A stretch of 10,964 bases of DNA from the NCBI GenBank assembly GCA_030043675.1, contig JASHXG010000282.1, forward strand, positions 1-10,964, read 5' to 3'. How positions within the stretch are numbered: the stretch's first letter is position 1; every line of letters starts with the position of its first letter. The notes beneath the pieces are model-generated. The model had not been told where the DNA came from and searched no databases. It was given only the letters and a program-made list of their open reading frames with translations. The DNA comes from Vulcanimicrobiota bacterium. GTDB taxonomy: Bacteria; Vulcanimicrobiota; Vulcanimicrobiia; Vulcanimicrobiales; Vulcanimicrobiaceae. A program made the position numbers and the translations under genes. Positions 1 through 6,264 of this stretch are shown in pieces.

Positions 1-3
1 CGC

Positions 4-384
4 ATGCTATTCGATCACGTCGATCTGCGCGTCAGCGACTTCGCAAAGACGCGGCCCCTCTACGACGCGCTGCTCCCAGCCATGGGCTATTCCGAGCTCA
101 CCGAAACCGCCGAGTGGATCAACTACGGTCAGCCCAGTGACGACGGCACCGGTGACTTCTTTGGAATAATGCTCGACCTTGACCACCGCCCGAACGGCTC
201 GCGCATCGCGCTGCGCGCGGCCAGTCGCGCCGATGTCGATCGTCTGGCCGCGATCGCGCAATCCGCCGGCGCGATCGCGTTCGAGCCGGCGCATCTGTGC
301 GAAGAGTATACGCCCTACTACTATGCGACATTCTTTGAAGACGCCGACCGCAACAAGTTGGAGATCTGTTTCCGTAGCAGATAA
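4..384 (+). CDS. VOC family (glyoxalase/bleomycin-resistance fold) protein
   Basis: This is a single-domain protein of 126 residues with the N- and C-terminal signatures of the vicinal oxygen chelate superfamily. It opens with FDHVDLRVSD (residues 3-12) and closes with FEDADRNKLEICF (111-123), the usual 'F.DPDGN.iE' strand. His5 and Glu120 sit at two of the standard metal-ligand positions. The second His, normally found just before the mid-protein strand, appears to be Arg67 (SRIALRA), so metal binding may be altered. The ATG at base 4 fits because the first VOC strand starts at residue 3, but only three upstream bases are visible, so no ribosome site can be checked and a slightly earlier start is possible. 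The substrate is unknown: members include dioxygenases, lyases, isomerases and drug-binding proteins. Nothing nearby suggests which. Family assignment is firm; function is not. Confidence 0.85.
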   Translation: MLFDHVDLRVSDFAKTRPLYDALLPAMGYSELTETAEWINYGQPSDDGTGDFFGIMLDLDHRPNGSRIALRAASRADVDRLAAIAQSAGAIAFEPAHLCEEYTPYYYATFFEDADRNKLEICFRSR

Positions 385-430
385 AATTTGCACGCGTTGG
401 TGCGATCGCAACCGCCAGACCGCTCTGTAA

Positions 431-763
431 CGTGCCGAACCGCAGACGATTCGCGAAACGATCCGCTATGCTTGCGAGATCGAGCCTGAAACGATCCAGG
501 TGTCGTTGGCGGCGCCGTATCCGGGAACCGAACTCTATAGACAGGCTCAAGAGCAAGGGTGGCTCTAAGTTGCGGACACCGCCTTGGTCGACACCCACGG
601 CATTCAAACTACCGCGCTCAACTACCCCGGGATCAGTCAGACGTTTGTCTTCGACTCGGTGGACGCGTTCTATCCGCCGCTCATGAAGCGACGGCTGCGC
701 GAAGGCGTCGAGTTCTTTACGTTCTTGCGCAAACGCAAAACGTCGCACACTGCGCAGAGCTAG
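431..763 (+). pseudogene. hpnJ: Decayed 3' fragment of a hopanoid-biosynthesis radical SAM gene (HpnJ-like)
   Basis: One reading frame from about base 443 to the TAG at 761-763 encodes the C-terminal part of a B12-type radical SAM protein resembling HpnJ. It includes the stretches TIRYACEIEPETIQVSLAAP and YPGTELY, then an NYPGIS...FDSVDAFY segment, and ends with KRRLREGVEFFTFLRKR. Three lesions are visible. There is no N-terminus: an in-frame TAA lies at 428-430, and no CxxxCxxC cluster motif or other HpnJ-like sequence is seen upstream. A TAA interrupts the frame at 566-568, right after GWL. The roughly 20-25 residues that in relatives separate the 'FY' segment from 'KRRLREG' are missing (near base 680). 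The frame is kept throughout. HpnJ-type proteins act in hopanoid side-chain processing. The assignment to HpnJ is from recalled family sequence, not a search; the neighbouring family HpnH or another B12-radical SAM protein is a less likely alternative. Confidence 0.82.
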
Positions 764-2334
764 AGCTTGCGAGAGATGGTCTTGCCCTGCATGAAGAGCA
801 GCAGATAGTCGCGGCCGCCGGCTTTGCTGTCGGTGCCCGACATGTTGAACCCGCCGAACGGATGCGCACCGACCATCGCGCCGGTGCTCTTGCGGTTGAA
901 ATAGAGATTACCCACAAAGAAGTCCTCGCGCGCCCGTTGGATCTTCTTCTCATCGCGCGTATACAGCGATCCGGTCAAGCCGAACTCCGTATTGTTCGCG
1001 ATCGCAAGTGCGTCGTCGTAATCCTTCGCCTTGATTACCGCAAGCACCGGACCAAAGATCTCTTCCTGTGCAATGGTCGCGTCGGGAGCCACGTCGGCGA
1101 TCACGGTCGGCTCGATGAAATAACCCTGTGCATCGATGCGGCCTCCGCCCGCAATCAGGCGGCCTTCCCGCCGCCCCTTCTCGATGTAGCGTCCGATCGA
1201 CTCGACCGCTCCTTCATTGACGACCGGTCCCATGTAGACGCCGGGATCGCTCGGATCGCCTACCGTAATCTTCGCGACGCGCGCGCGCAGCTTCTCGAGG
1301 AATTCATCGTAGATGCTCGCTTCGACGATCGCGCGCGAGCACGCCGAACATTTCTGACCGGAGAAACCGAAAGCCGAGACCGCCACGCCCTCGACGGCCG
1401 CGTCCAAATCCGCGTCCGCGGCAACGACGATCGAATCCTTCCCGCCCATCTCCGCGATGACGCGCTTGATCCACTTCTGCCCCGCCTGTGGTTTTGCCGC
1501 CAGCTCGTTGATCCGCAAGCCGACCTCTTTCGACCCGGTAAAGGAGATGAAGCGAATCTGCGGATGCGTGACGATGAGATCTCCGATCTCGCTGCCCGAG
1601 CCCGGAATGAAGTTGACGACTCCCGGCGGGACCCCGACCTCGTGCAGCAGATCGACGAACCAAGCCGCGATAATCGCCGAATCGCTCGACGGTTTGAGCA
1701 CGACGGTGTTCCCGCTGACGATCGCGGCCGCCGTCATGCCGATCATGATCGCTCCGGCGAAATTCCAGGGCGGGATTACGGCTCCGACGCCGAGCGGAAT
1801 GTAGACCAGCTCGTTGCGCTCCCCGGCGATCGGTACGACCGGCTGCGGCTGCGCGTAGCGCAGCGCCTCGCGCGCATAGAACTCGAGAAAGTCGAGCGCC
1901 TCGCTGATGTCGCCATCGGCCTCCACCCAACTCTTACCGACCTCGTACACGAGCAGCGCATCGTACTCGAAGCGGCGCTCGCGCAGCAGCGCGGCCGCTT
2001 TGAAAAGGTACTCGGCGCGCTCGACGAGCGACCGGTGCTTCCATGAGCCGAAGGCTTTGGCAGCCGCCTCGATGGCGGCATTTGCCTGCTCCTTGGAGGC
2101 GGCGCTCGTCAGGCCAACCACTTCCTGCGGATTGGCCGGATTGAGCGAGCGGATCTTCTTCTCGGTCTCCAGCTTCCGGCCGTCGATGACCAGCGGGTAG
2201 TGCCCCCCGAAGGTTCGCCTGACGGCGGTTAGCGCGGCTCGCATCGCCGCGGCGTCGGCCGGATCGGAAAAATCCTTAACCGCTTCGTTCTTGAAGGGCG
2301 CGATCTGGTCGAGCGGAGTTAGCGTGGTCGTCAT
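760..2334 (-). CDS. pruA: L-glutamate gamma-semialdehyde (1-pyrroline-5-carboxylate) dehydrogenase
   Basis: This 524-residue aldehyde dehydrogenase oxidises glutamate semialdehyde to glutamate with NAD+, the last step of proline (and ornithine/arginine) catabolism in the cytoplasm. The length and the N-terminal extension before the ALDH core match the stand-alone RocA/PruA type of Bacillus and Deinococcus rather than the large bifunctional PutA. Visible landmarks are PWNFAGAI (189-196, oxyanion Asn191), LKPSSDS (213-219), FTGSKEVG (265-272), the general base Glu295 in AEMGGKD, the nucleophile Cys329 in FSGQKCSACSR, and an EEIFGPV motif. The C-terminus (GKTISRKL) is complete. The ATG at 2334 is preceded at once by a -10-like hexamer, so the mRNA may be leaderless. 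The stop codon shares the tetranucleotide CTAG (760-763) with the stop of the convergent hpnJ-like remnant. No proline dehydrogenase gene is in the window. Confidence 0.95.
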   Translation of the reverse strand: MTTTLTPLDQIAPFKNEAVKDFSDPADAAAMRAALTAVRRTFGGHYPLVIDGRKLETEKKIRSLNPANPQEVVGLTSAASKEQANAAIEAAAKAFGSWKHRSLVERAEYLFKAAALLRERRFEYDALLVYEVGKSWVEADGDISEALDFLEFYAREALRYAQPQPVVPIAGERNELVYIPLGVGAVIPPWNFAGAIMIGMTAAAIVSGNTVVLKPSSDSAIIAAWFVDLLHEVGVPPGVVNFIPGSGSEIGDLIVTHPQIRFISFTGSKEVGLRINELAAKPQAGQKWIKRVIAEMGGKDSIVVAADADLDAAVEGVAVSAFGFSGQKCSACSRAIVEASIYDEFLEKLRARVAKITVGDPSDPGVYMGPVVNEGAVESIGRYIEKGRREGRLIAGGGRIDAQGYFIEPTVIADVAPDATIAQEEIFGPVLAVIKAKDYDDALAIANNTEFGLTGSLYTRDEKKIQRAREDFFVGNLYFNRKSTGAMVGAHPFGGFNMSGTDSKAGGRDYLLLFMQGKTISRKL

Positions 2335-2340
2335 ACCCCT

Positions 2341-2346
2341 ATTGTA
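2341..2346 (-). promoter_or_regulatory. Candidate -10 element for a leaderless pruA transcript
   Basis: Read on the minus strand, TACAAT (2346 to 2341) lies six bases before the pruA ATG at 2334, in the order TACAAT-AGGGGT-ATG. A -10 hexamer at this distance would place transcription initiation at or next to the A of the start codon. The AGGGG between them is too close to the ATG (one base) to serve as a normal Shine-Dalgarno site. No convincing -35 element is seen in the very GC-rich sequence 17 bases further upstream. This is an inference from spacing and one hexamer. Confidence 0.4.
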
Positions 2347-2373
2347 CTCTGCGCGCGCCGCGCCGCCTCGCGC

Positions 2374-3660
2374 TTAGGTCGGGCTCGTCGAGGGACTGAC
2401 CGACGGCGTCGGCGTCGGCACGGGAGCCGGACCGACCGTGACCGTCGAGCCGGTCGCGTACCGGGCGATCGTCACGTTTTCGCCGCTCGCCCCGGAGCCG
2501 AAGGTGTGGACTCTAGGGAACCGGCCATTTCGATTGGCACCCTGGACGCCCGCATTCCAGAAGTTGCCCAACGCGCTCACGGTTTCGTTCCGGTGGACCA
2601 GCCAGATTTCCGTAACGCGCGCGCCGATGAAGCCGTTGAGGCCGCTCGAGTTCGCGACGCCGCCGCCGAGGTCGACGGCGCCGGGAACGACGCGAACGAT
2701 CGGCGTGGCCGCATCGGTGTAAGCGTAGCGCGCCTGCTGGAAGCTCGTTCCCGAAACGGTGACCGTCACGCTTCCGTCGGTCGCCAGGGCGTACTCCCGA
2801 GCGGCGACCGTGCTGGAGCCTGCGCCGGTCGAATGGCTTAGCGTGATCGTCGGCCCGACGCTCGAGGGCGGCGGAGATGACGGGGGCGACGGGCTTGCGG
2901 TCGTCGGGGGCGACGTGGGCGAAACGGTGACCGAGAAGCCAAGAATGCCGGCTTCGTTTCCGCGCAACGTGCACGAAGCGCAGTTCAATGAGCCGCCGGG
3001 CACGATCGCGCCGGCCACCTCGCTCGACGCTGTGATGATGCCCGCGCCGAAACTAGAGGTTGACGCGGTCACCGAACCCATCGCATCGAACGACGCATAC
3101 GAGGCGCTTCCGTTTGAAGGGTGGAACGGCTTCGAAGCGCCGACGTAGACGTCGCTTATGGTAACGGTCGTGCCCGCCTCCGCTTCGAGCGTCGTGAACG
3201 CTGAGCGAGCCGGTCGGTGAATCAGCGTCTCCAATGCCCGGTCCTGCCCGTAGCCGTTGACGAACGTCCCGCTGGCCGGCGAGATGCCGTAGTTGCTGCC
3301 CGTGATCGTAATGGGGACCGTTACCGTAGATGGTATGACGATCGGAAACTTCTCGCCGTTGGCGACGTCGTAGTTGCCGGCGGAGAGATTGATCGCGACA
3401 CCGCTCGTCGAGAGCGATTTCGCGGCCGTCAGCACGGTGACGGCCTTGGTGAAGCTCTTGTACGGATTGCTTTGCGAGCCGTTGCCGCTCGTGTCGCTGC
3501 CGGTCATTGCGTTGACGTAGATCGCCGAGATCGGCGCCAGCGTCGGCGGGATCGGCCCCGGCTTGCCGTAGCGCGTGCAGCCCAGCCCGCTCACCAGCCC
3601 CGTGACGCCAATGGCGGCGACGAGTAGGAAAAACGCGCGCGAGAGCCAGGCGCTGTGCAT
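2374..3660 (-). CDS. Secreted/lipoprotein-like DUF1565 (right-handed beta-helix-type) protein with Pro/Ser/Thr linkers
   Basis: This is a 428-residue exported protein. Residues 1-28 form a signal sequence: short basic start, hydrophobic run FFLLVAAIGVTGLV, then GLGC. Cys28 could be lipidated, although the residue at -3 is Gly rather than the preferred Leu, so ordinary cleavage is possible. Residues about 47-125 match the DUF1565 pattern seen at the front of parallel beta-helix proteins: IYVNAMTGSDTSGNG, NPYKSF, then INLSAGNYDV and a KFPIVIP strand. Repetitive Ser/Thr/Ala/Gly strands follow to about 245. A Pro/Ser/Thr linker (about 245-270) separates a second beta-rich part (271-410), and the protein ends in another such tail (PVPTPTPSVSPSTSPT). 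The start is supported by AAAGGG seven bases upstream of the ATG. It reads in the same direction as pruA, with 39 bases between them, and is divergent from the luxC-type operon. Role unknown: a cell-surface or matrix protein is my inference. Confidence 0.8.
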   Translation of the reverse strand: MHSAWLSRAFFLLVAAIGVTGLVSGLGCTRYGKPGPIPPTLAPISAIYVNAMTGSDTSGNGSQSNPYKSFTKAVTVLTAAKSLSTSGVAINLSAGNYDVANGEKFPIVIPSTVTVPITITGSNYGISPASGTFVNGYGQDRALETLIHRPARSAFTTLEAEAGTTVTISDVYVGASKPFHPSNGSASYASFDAMGSVTASTSSFGAGIITASSEVAGAIVPGGSLNCASCTLRGNEAGILGFSVTVSPTSPPTTASPSPPSSPPPSSVGPTITLSHSTGAGSSTVAAREYALATDGSVTVTVSGTSFQQARYAYTDAATPIVRVVPGAVDLGGGVANSSGLNGFIGARVTEIWLVHRNETVSALGNFWNAGVQGANRNGRFPRVHTFGSGASGENVTIARYATGSTVTVGPAPVPTPTPSVSPSTSPT

Positions 3661-3667
3661 TGCATCG

Positions 3668-3673
3668 CCCTTT
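3668..3673 (-). promoter_or_regulatory. Shine-Dalgarno site of the DUF1565 gene
   Basis: AAAGGG on the minus strand is separated by seven bases from the ATG at 3660. It supports that start, which also places a signal sequence at the very N-terminus. Confidence 0.6.
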
Positions 3674-3674
3674 A

Positions 3675-3692
3675 GCCGCTGCCAGCGGCAGC
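3675..3692. promoter_or_regulatory. Overlapping perfect inverted repeats in the divergent intergenic region
   Basis: The 71-base gap between the divergent DUF1565 gene and the acyl-CoA reductase gene contains two nested perfect hairpins: GCCGCTG-C-CAGCGGC (3675-3689) and GCTGCC-AGC-GGCAGC (3678-3692). They are mutually exclusive because they share bases. On the minus transcript they would sit directly upstream of the ribosome site at 3668-3673. They could be an operator between divergent promoters or an mRNA structure affecting translation, or could arise by chance in GC-rich DNA. No clear -10 or -35 elements are seen in this gap. Confidence 0.3.
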
Positions 3693-3719
3693 ACCTCGGG
3701 GAGTCGGCGCCAAGCCTCC

Positions 3720-3724
3720 GGAAG
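3720..3724 (+). promoter_or_regulatory. Shine-Dalgarno site fixing the acyl-CoA reductase start
   Basis: GGAAG at 3720-3724 lies seven bases before the in-frame ATG at 3732, the first of two consecutive ATG codons (3732 and 3735). This favours 3732 over an in-frame ATG at 3660, which would add 24 residues with no family resemblance and run through the intergenic hairpins. Confidence 0.5.
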
Positions 3725-3731
3725 ACATGAG

Positions 3732-4964
3732 ATGATGGTTAAATCCGCCTTGCGGACCGAGCGTCCCGTCCGTTCGCTCGTAGCCGCGATCGCCGCCGCC
3801 GCGGCTCGGTGGAGCGATGCCGATTTTCAGCCGCGCACGCAGGCACTGACCGCGGTAGCAGCGCGAACCGGATACTCGCTTCCCGTGGTCGCATTCGCGT
3901 TCGATCAGCTCTTCGGTTCGCTGCAGGCGCAAGCCATCGAAGCCGTCATCTCCGATGAGCTGGGTTCGCTCGAGGCGCTCGATGGTTTCGCGCGCAGACC
4001 CGGGCGACCGCGCGCACGCGCCTTGCCTATCGGCCGCGTCTGCATCGTCTCGAGCCGCACGACGATCGGCGTCGCCGTCGTTCCGGCAGTCTTTGCGCTC
4101 TGCGCAAAGTGCGAGGTCATCGTCAAAGACCGCGAAGACCATCTGGTCGCGGCCTTCTTCGCCACGCTTGCCGACCAGCTGGTCGACTTTCGCGATGCGG
4201 CCCGCGCACGAACGTGGGACGGAGAGCGCGATGCTTTCGATCTCGGAGGATTCGATGCCGTCGTTGCGTTCGGGAGCGACGCCACGCTCGCACGGCTCGC
4301 GCGTGGCCTGCCTCCAACGGCGCGCTTTATCCCCAATGCGGCCAAGGCCAGCGCGGGATACGTCGCACGCGAAACGCTGTCGTCACAAGCCGAGGCGCGT
4401 CGCATTGCCGGCGCCGCGGCCCGGGACCTCGTGCTCTACGACACCGAAGGTTGTTTGTCGCTTCACGCTCTCTTCGTCGAGCGCGGAGGGGTCGTTTCGA
4501 CGGAGCAGTTCAGCCGCATCTTGGGCACATCGATTGCCGAGGCCGCGCGAGCGTTTCCACTCGGAACCCGTTCGCCCGAAGCGGCGGCATCGCTCGCCCA
4601 CGCGCGAGATCTCGCGACATTTCGCGCCGCCGGGGAGTGGAGCGTTTACTCCGACGAAGCATCGACCTACCTCGCAGTCCTGGATCCTCCGATCGACGCA
4701 CCGCCCGCCTTTCTCCCGCGCGCGCTCGCGATTCATTCGGTCGATGCTCCCGCCGAAGCGGCGGCCTATCTGGAGCGTCACGGCATCGCGCTCGAAGCGC
4801 TCGCCGTCGCGGGGGATCGGAACGATATCTTCGATTTGGCGCTGCGCCTCGGCGTCGCGCGGATCGCGCCCTTCGGCGCGCTGCAGGCCCCGCCGCTCGG
4901 CGCTTATCACGGCGGCCGTCCACGGATTGCGGAGTTCGTTCGCTGGGTGAGCGACGAAACGTGA
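3732..4964 (+). CDS. LuxC-family acyl-CoA/acyl-thioester reductase
   Basis: This 410-residue protein looks like the LuxC-type acyl-CoA reductases, which reduce a fatty acyl or other acyl thioester to the aldehyde with NADPH through an acyl-enzyme. The family resembles aldehyde dehydrogenases. The presumed nucleophile is Cys241 in DTEGCLSLHALFVE (237-250), matching the family's Cys-Ser-Pro/Leu...FVE segment. IVSSRTTIGVAVVPAVFALC (105-124) and VIVKDREDHL (129-138) match the cofactor-binding half. The end, RIAPFGALQAPPLGAYHGGR followed by IAEFVRWVSDE, matches the conserved LuxC C-terminus. No LuxD thioesterase or LuxE synthetase lies nearby. Instead its TGA overlaps the ATG of a class III aminotransferase by one base (TGATG), implying coupled translation and a shared pathway. 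The start at 3732 rests on the upstream GGAAG. The acyl substrate is not evident; the family is fairly sure, the physiological reaction is inferred. Confidence 0.82.
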   Translation: MMVKSALRTERPVRSLVAAIAAAAARWSDADFQPRTQALTAVAARTGYSLPVVAFAFDQLFGSLQAQAIEAVISDELGSLEALDGFARRPGRPRARALPIGRVCIVSSRTTIGVAVVPAVFALCAKCEVIVKDREDHLVAAFFATLADQLVDFRDAARARTWDGERDAFDLGGFDAVVAFGSDATLARLARGLPPTARFIPNAAKASAGYVARETLSSQAEARRIAGAAARDLVLYDTEGCLSLHALFVERGGVVSTEQFSRILGTSIAEAARAFPLGTRSPEAAASLAHARDLATFRAAGEWSVYSDEASTYLAVLDPPIDAPPAFLPRALAIHSVDAPAEAAAYLERHGIALEALAVAGDRNDIFDLALRLGVARIAPFGALQAPPLGAYHGGRPRIAEFVRWVSDET

Positions 4965-6262
4965 TGGACGACGGTCTCGAGGACATCGCCGGCGCGATCC
5001 CGGGCCCTCAAACGGTCCGTTTGCGCTCGCAGCTGCGCGCGCACGAGTCGCGTAACGTCACGTATCTCGCCGCCGATTTTCCCGTCTTCTGGGAGTCGGC
5101 CAGCGGCGCGACGGTCACCGACGTCGACGGCAACCGCTACATCGATTTGACCGCCGCGTTCGGCGTAGCCAATGCCGGTCATTGCAATCCGCACGTCGTC
5201 GCCGCGATCGCGGAGCAGGCGCGACGCCTGATGCACGGCATGGGGGACGTTCATCCGACCGCCGTCCGCACGCGGTTGCTCGAGCGTTTGGAGCGCGTTC
5301 TCCCCGCCGGCTTGACCAAATCGTTCCTTGCGACGACCGGCTCCGAGGCCGTCGAGGCGGCGCTGAAAACGGCGATCTTGGCAACCGGGAAGTCACGCTT
5401 TGCTTGCTACGACGGCGCCTATCACGGTCTCTCATTCGGCGCGTTGAGCGTCGGAGGTATCGAGCGGTTCCGCGCGCCGTTTGCGGCATCCCTCGGCGCG
5501 CAAGCGGTGCTGCTCGAGTATCCGCGGCGCTCGTCCGGGGTCAGCGCCAGCGACGCCGCCGCGAAAGCGCACGATGTGCTGGCCGAACACGACGACCTGG
5601 CGGCGCTGATCATCGAGCCCATCCAGGGGCGCGCCGGCTGCATTCTGCCGCCGCCCGGATACCTCGCGGCGATCCGCAACGTTTGCGAGGAGCTCGACAT
5701 TTTGATGATCGTGGACGAGATCTTCACCGGCTTCGGACGAACGGGTGCCTGGTTCGCGATCGATCGCGAAAGCGTCGTTCCCGATATCCTCTGCATCGGG
5801 AAAGCAATGGGCTCGGGATTTCCGATCGGCGCGGCCGTCGCGCAGGCGCGGATCATGGATGCCTGGCCGGTCTCGGCCGGCGAAGCGCTGCACACTTCTA
5901 CCTATCTCGGGAACCCAATGGGTTGCGCCGCCGCGCTGGCGACCATCGATGAGTTCGAACGCATGCAACTTCCGCAGCGGGCCGAGCGAATGGGGGCGCG
6001 GGCGGAGGTCCGTTTGCATGCCTTGCGCTCGCTCTCGGCCGTCGTCGACGTGCGCGGTTGCGGCTTGCTTTGGGCCGTCGAACTTCGCGCGCCCGCGAAG
6101 GCGGCCGCCGTCGTCAAGCAGGCACTGGCGCGCGGCGTGATCGTGCTGCAATCGGGAGTCAAAGGCCAGACCATCTCGATCACCCCGCCGCTCGTCATCA
6201 CCGAGGAGCAGCTCGATCGCGGCATCGAGATCCTCGGGTCCGCAATCGCGGCGGCCGCTTAG
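4964..6262 (+). CDS. Class III PLP-dependent (omega-type) aminotransferase
   Basis: This 432-residue fold-type I enzyme moves an amino group between an amine or amino acid and an aldehyde or ketone acceptor. The whole family architecture is present: FWESASGATVTDVDGNRYID (42-61), TTGSEAVEAALK (124-135) for phosphate binding, YDGAYHG (149-155) stacking on PLP, IIEPIQG (216-222), the cofactor-pairing Asp251 in VDEIFTGFGRTG, the Schiff-base Lys280 in CIGKAMGSGFPIG, and HTSTYLGNPMGCAAAL (310-325). The motifs place it among GABA/omega-amino-acid:pyruvate-like transaminases rather than glutamate-1-semialdehyde mutases, but do not name a substrate. The ATG overlaps the upstream stop by one base, and the next gene begins two bases after its TAG. 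In this setting the simplest inference is that it aminates the aldehyde made by the upstream reductase. Ornithine or GABA transamination feeding the nearby pruA is an alternative. Confidence 0.92.
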   Translation: MDDGLEDIAGAIPGPQTVRLRSQLRAHESRNVTYLAADFPVFWESASGATVTDVDGNRYIDLTAAFGVANAGHCNPHVVAAIAEQARRLMHGMGDVHPTAVRTRLLERLERVLPAGLTKSFLATTGSEAVEAALKTAILATGKSRFACYDGAYHGLSFGALSVGGIERFRAPFAASLGAQAVLLEYPRRSSGVSASDAAAKAHDVLAEHDDLAALIIEPIQGRAGCILPPPGYLAAIRNVCEELDILMIVDEIFTGFGRTGAWFAIDRESVVPDILCIGKAMGSGFPIGAAVAQARIMDAWPVSAGEALHTSTYLGNPMGCAAALATIDEFERMQLPQRAERMGARAEVRLHALRSLSAVVDVRGCGLLWAVELRAPAKAAAVVKQALARGVIVLQSGVKGQTISITPPLVITEEQLDRGIEILGSAIAAAA

Positions 6263-6264
6263 CG

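Noticed and set aside
566..568. Stop-codon recoding (selenocysteine, pyrrolysine or readthrough) in the hpnJ-like frame
   Set aside because: The codon is TAA, no recoding element is seen, and the copy also lacks its N-terminus and an internal block, so pseudogene decay explains it better.
559..2046. Long open frame (495 codons) on the plus strand opposite pruA
   Set aside because: It is the antisense shadow of a well-supported aldehyde dehydrogenase; its Arg/Asp-rich translation shows no family features.
2347..2373. Rho-independent terminator between the DUF1565 gene and pruA
   Set aside because: The segment is GC-rich with short alternating GCGC runs, but there is no stable stem of clear boundaries followed by a T run.
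3660..3731. Upstream ATG at 3660 for the acyl-CoA reductase
   Set aside because: It would add 24 residues without family resemblance and overlap the start of the divergent gene; the GGAAG at 3720-3724 points to 3732.
4109..4963. N-terminal extension of the aminotransferase frame through the acyl-CoA reductase gene
   Set aside because: The extension is Arg-rich out-of-frame sequence; aminotransferase similarity begins only after the ATG at 4964, which overlaps the upstream stop.
3732..4964. Bioluminescence (lux) operon
   Set aside because: Only a LuxC-family reductase is present; there is no luciferase, acyltransferase or synthetase gene, and the partners are a transaminase and a Gfo/Idh/MocA enzyme.
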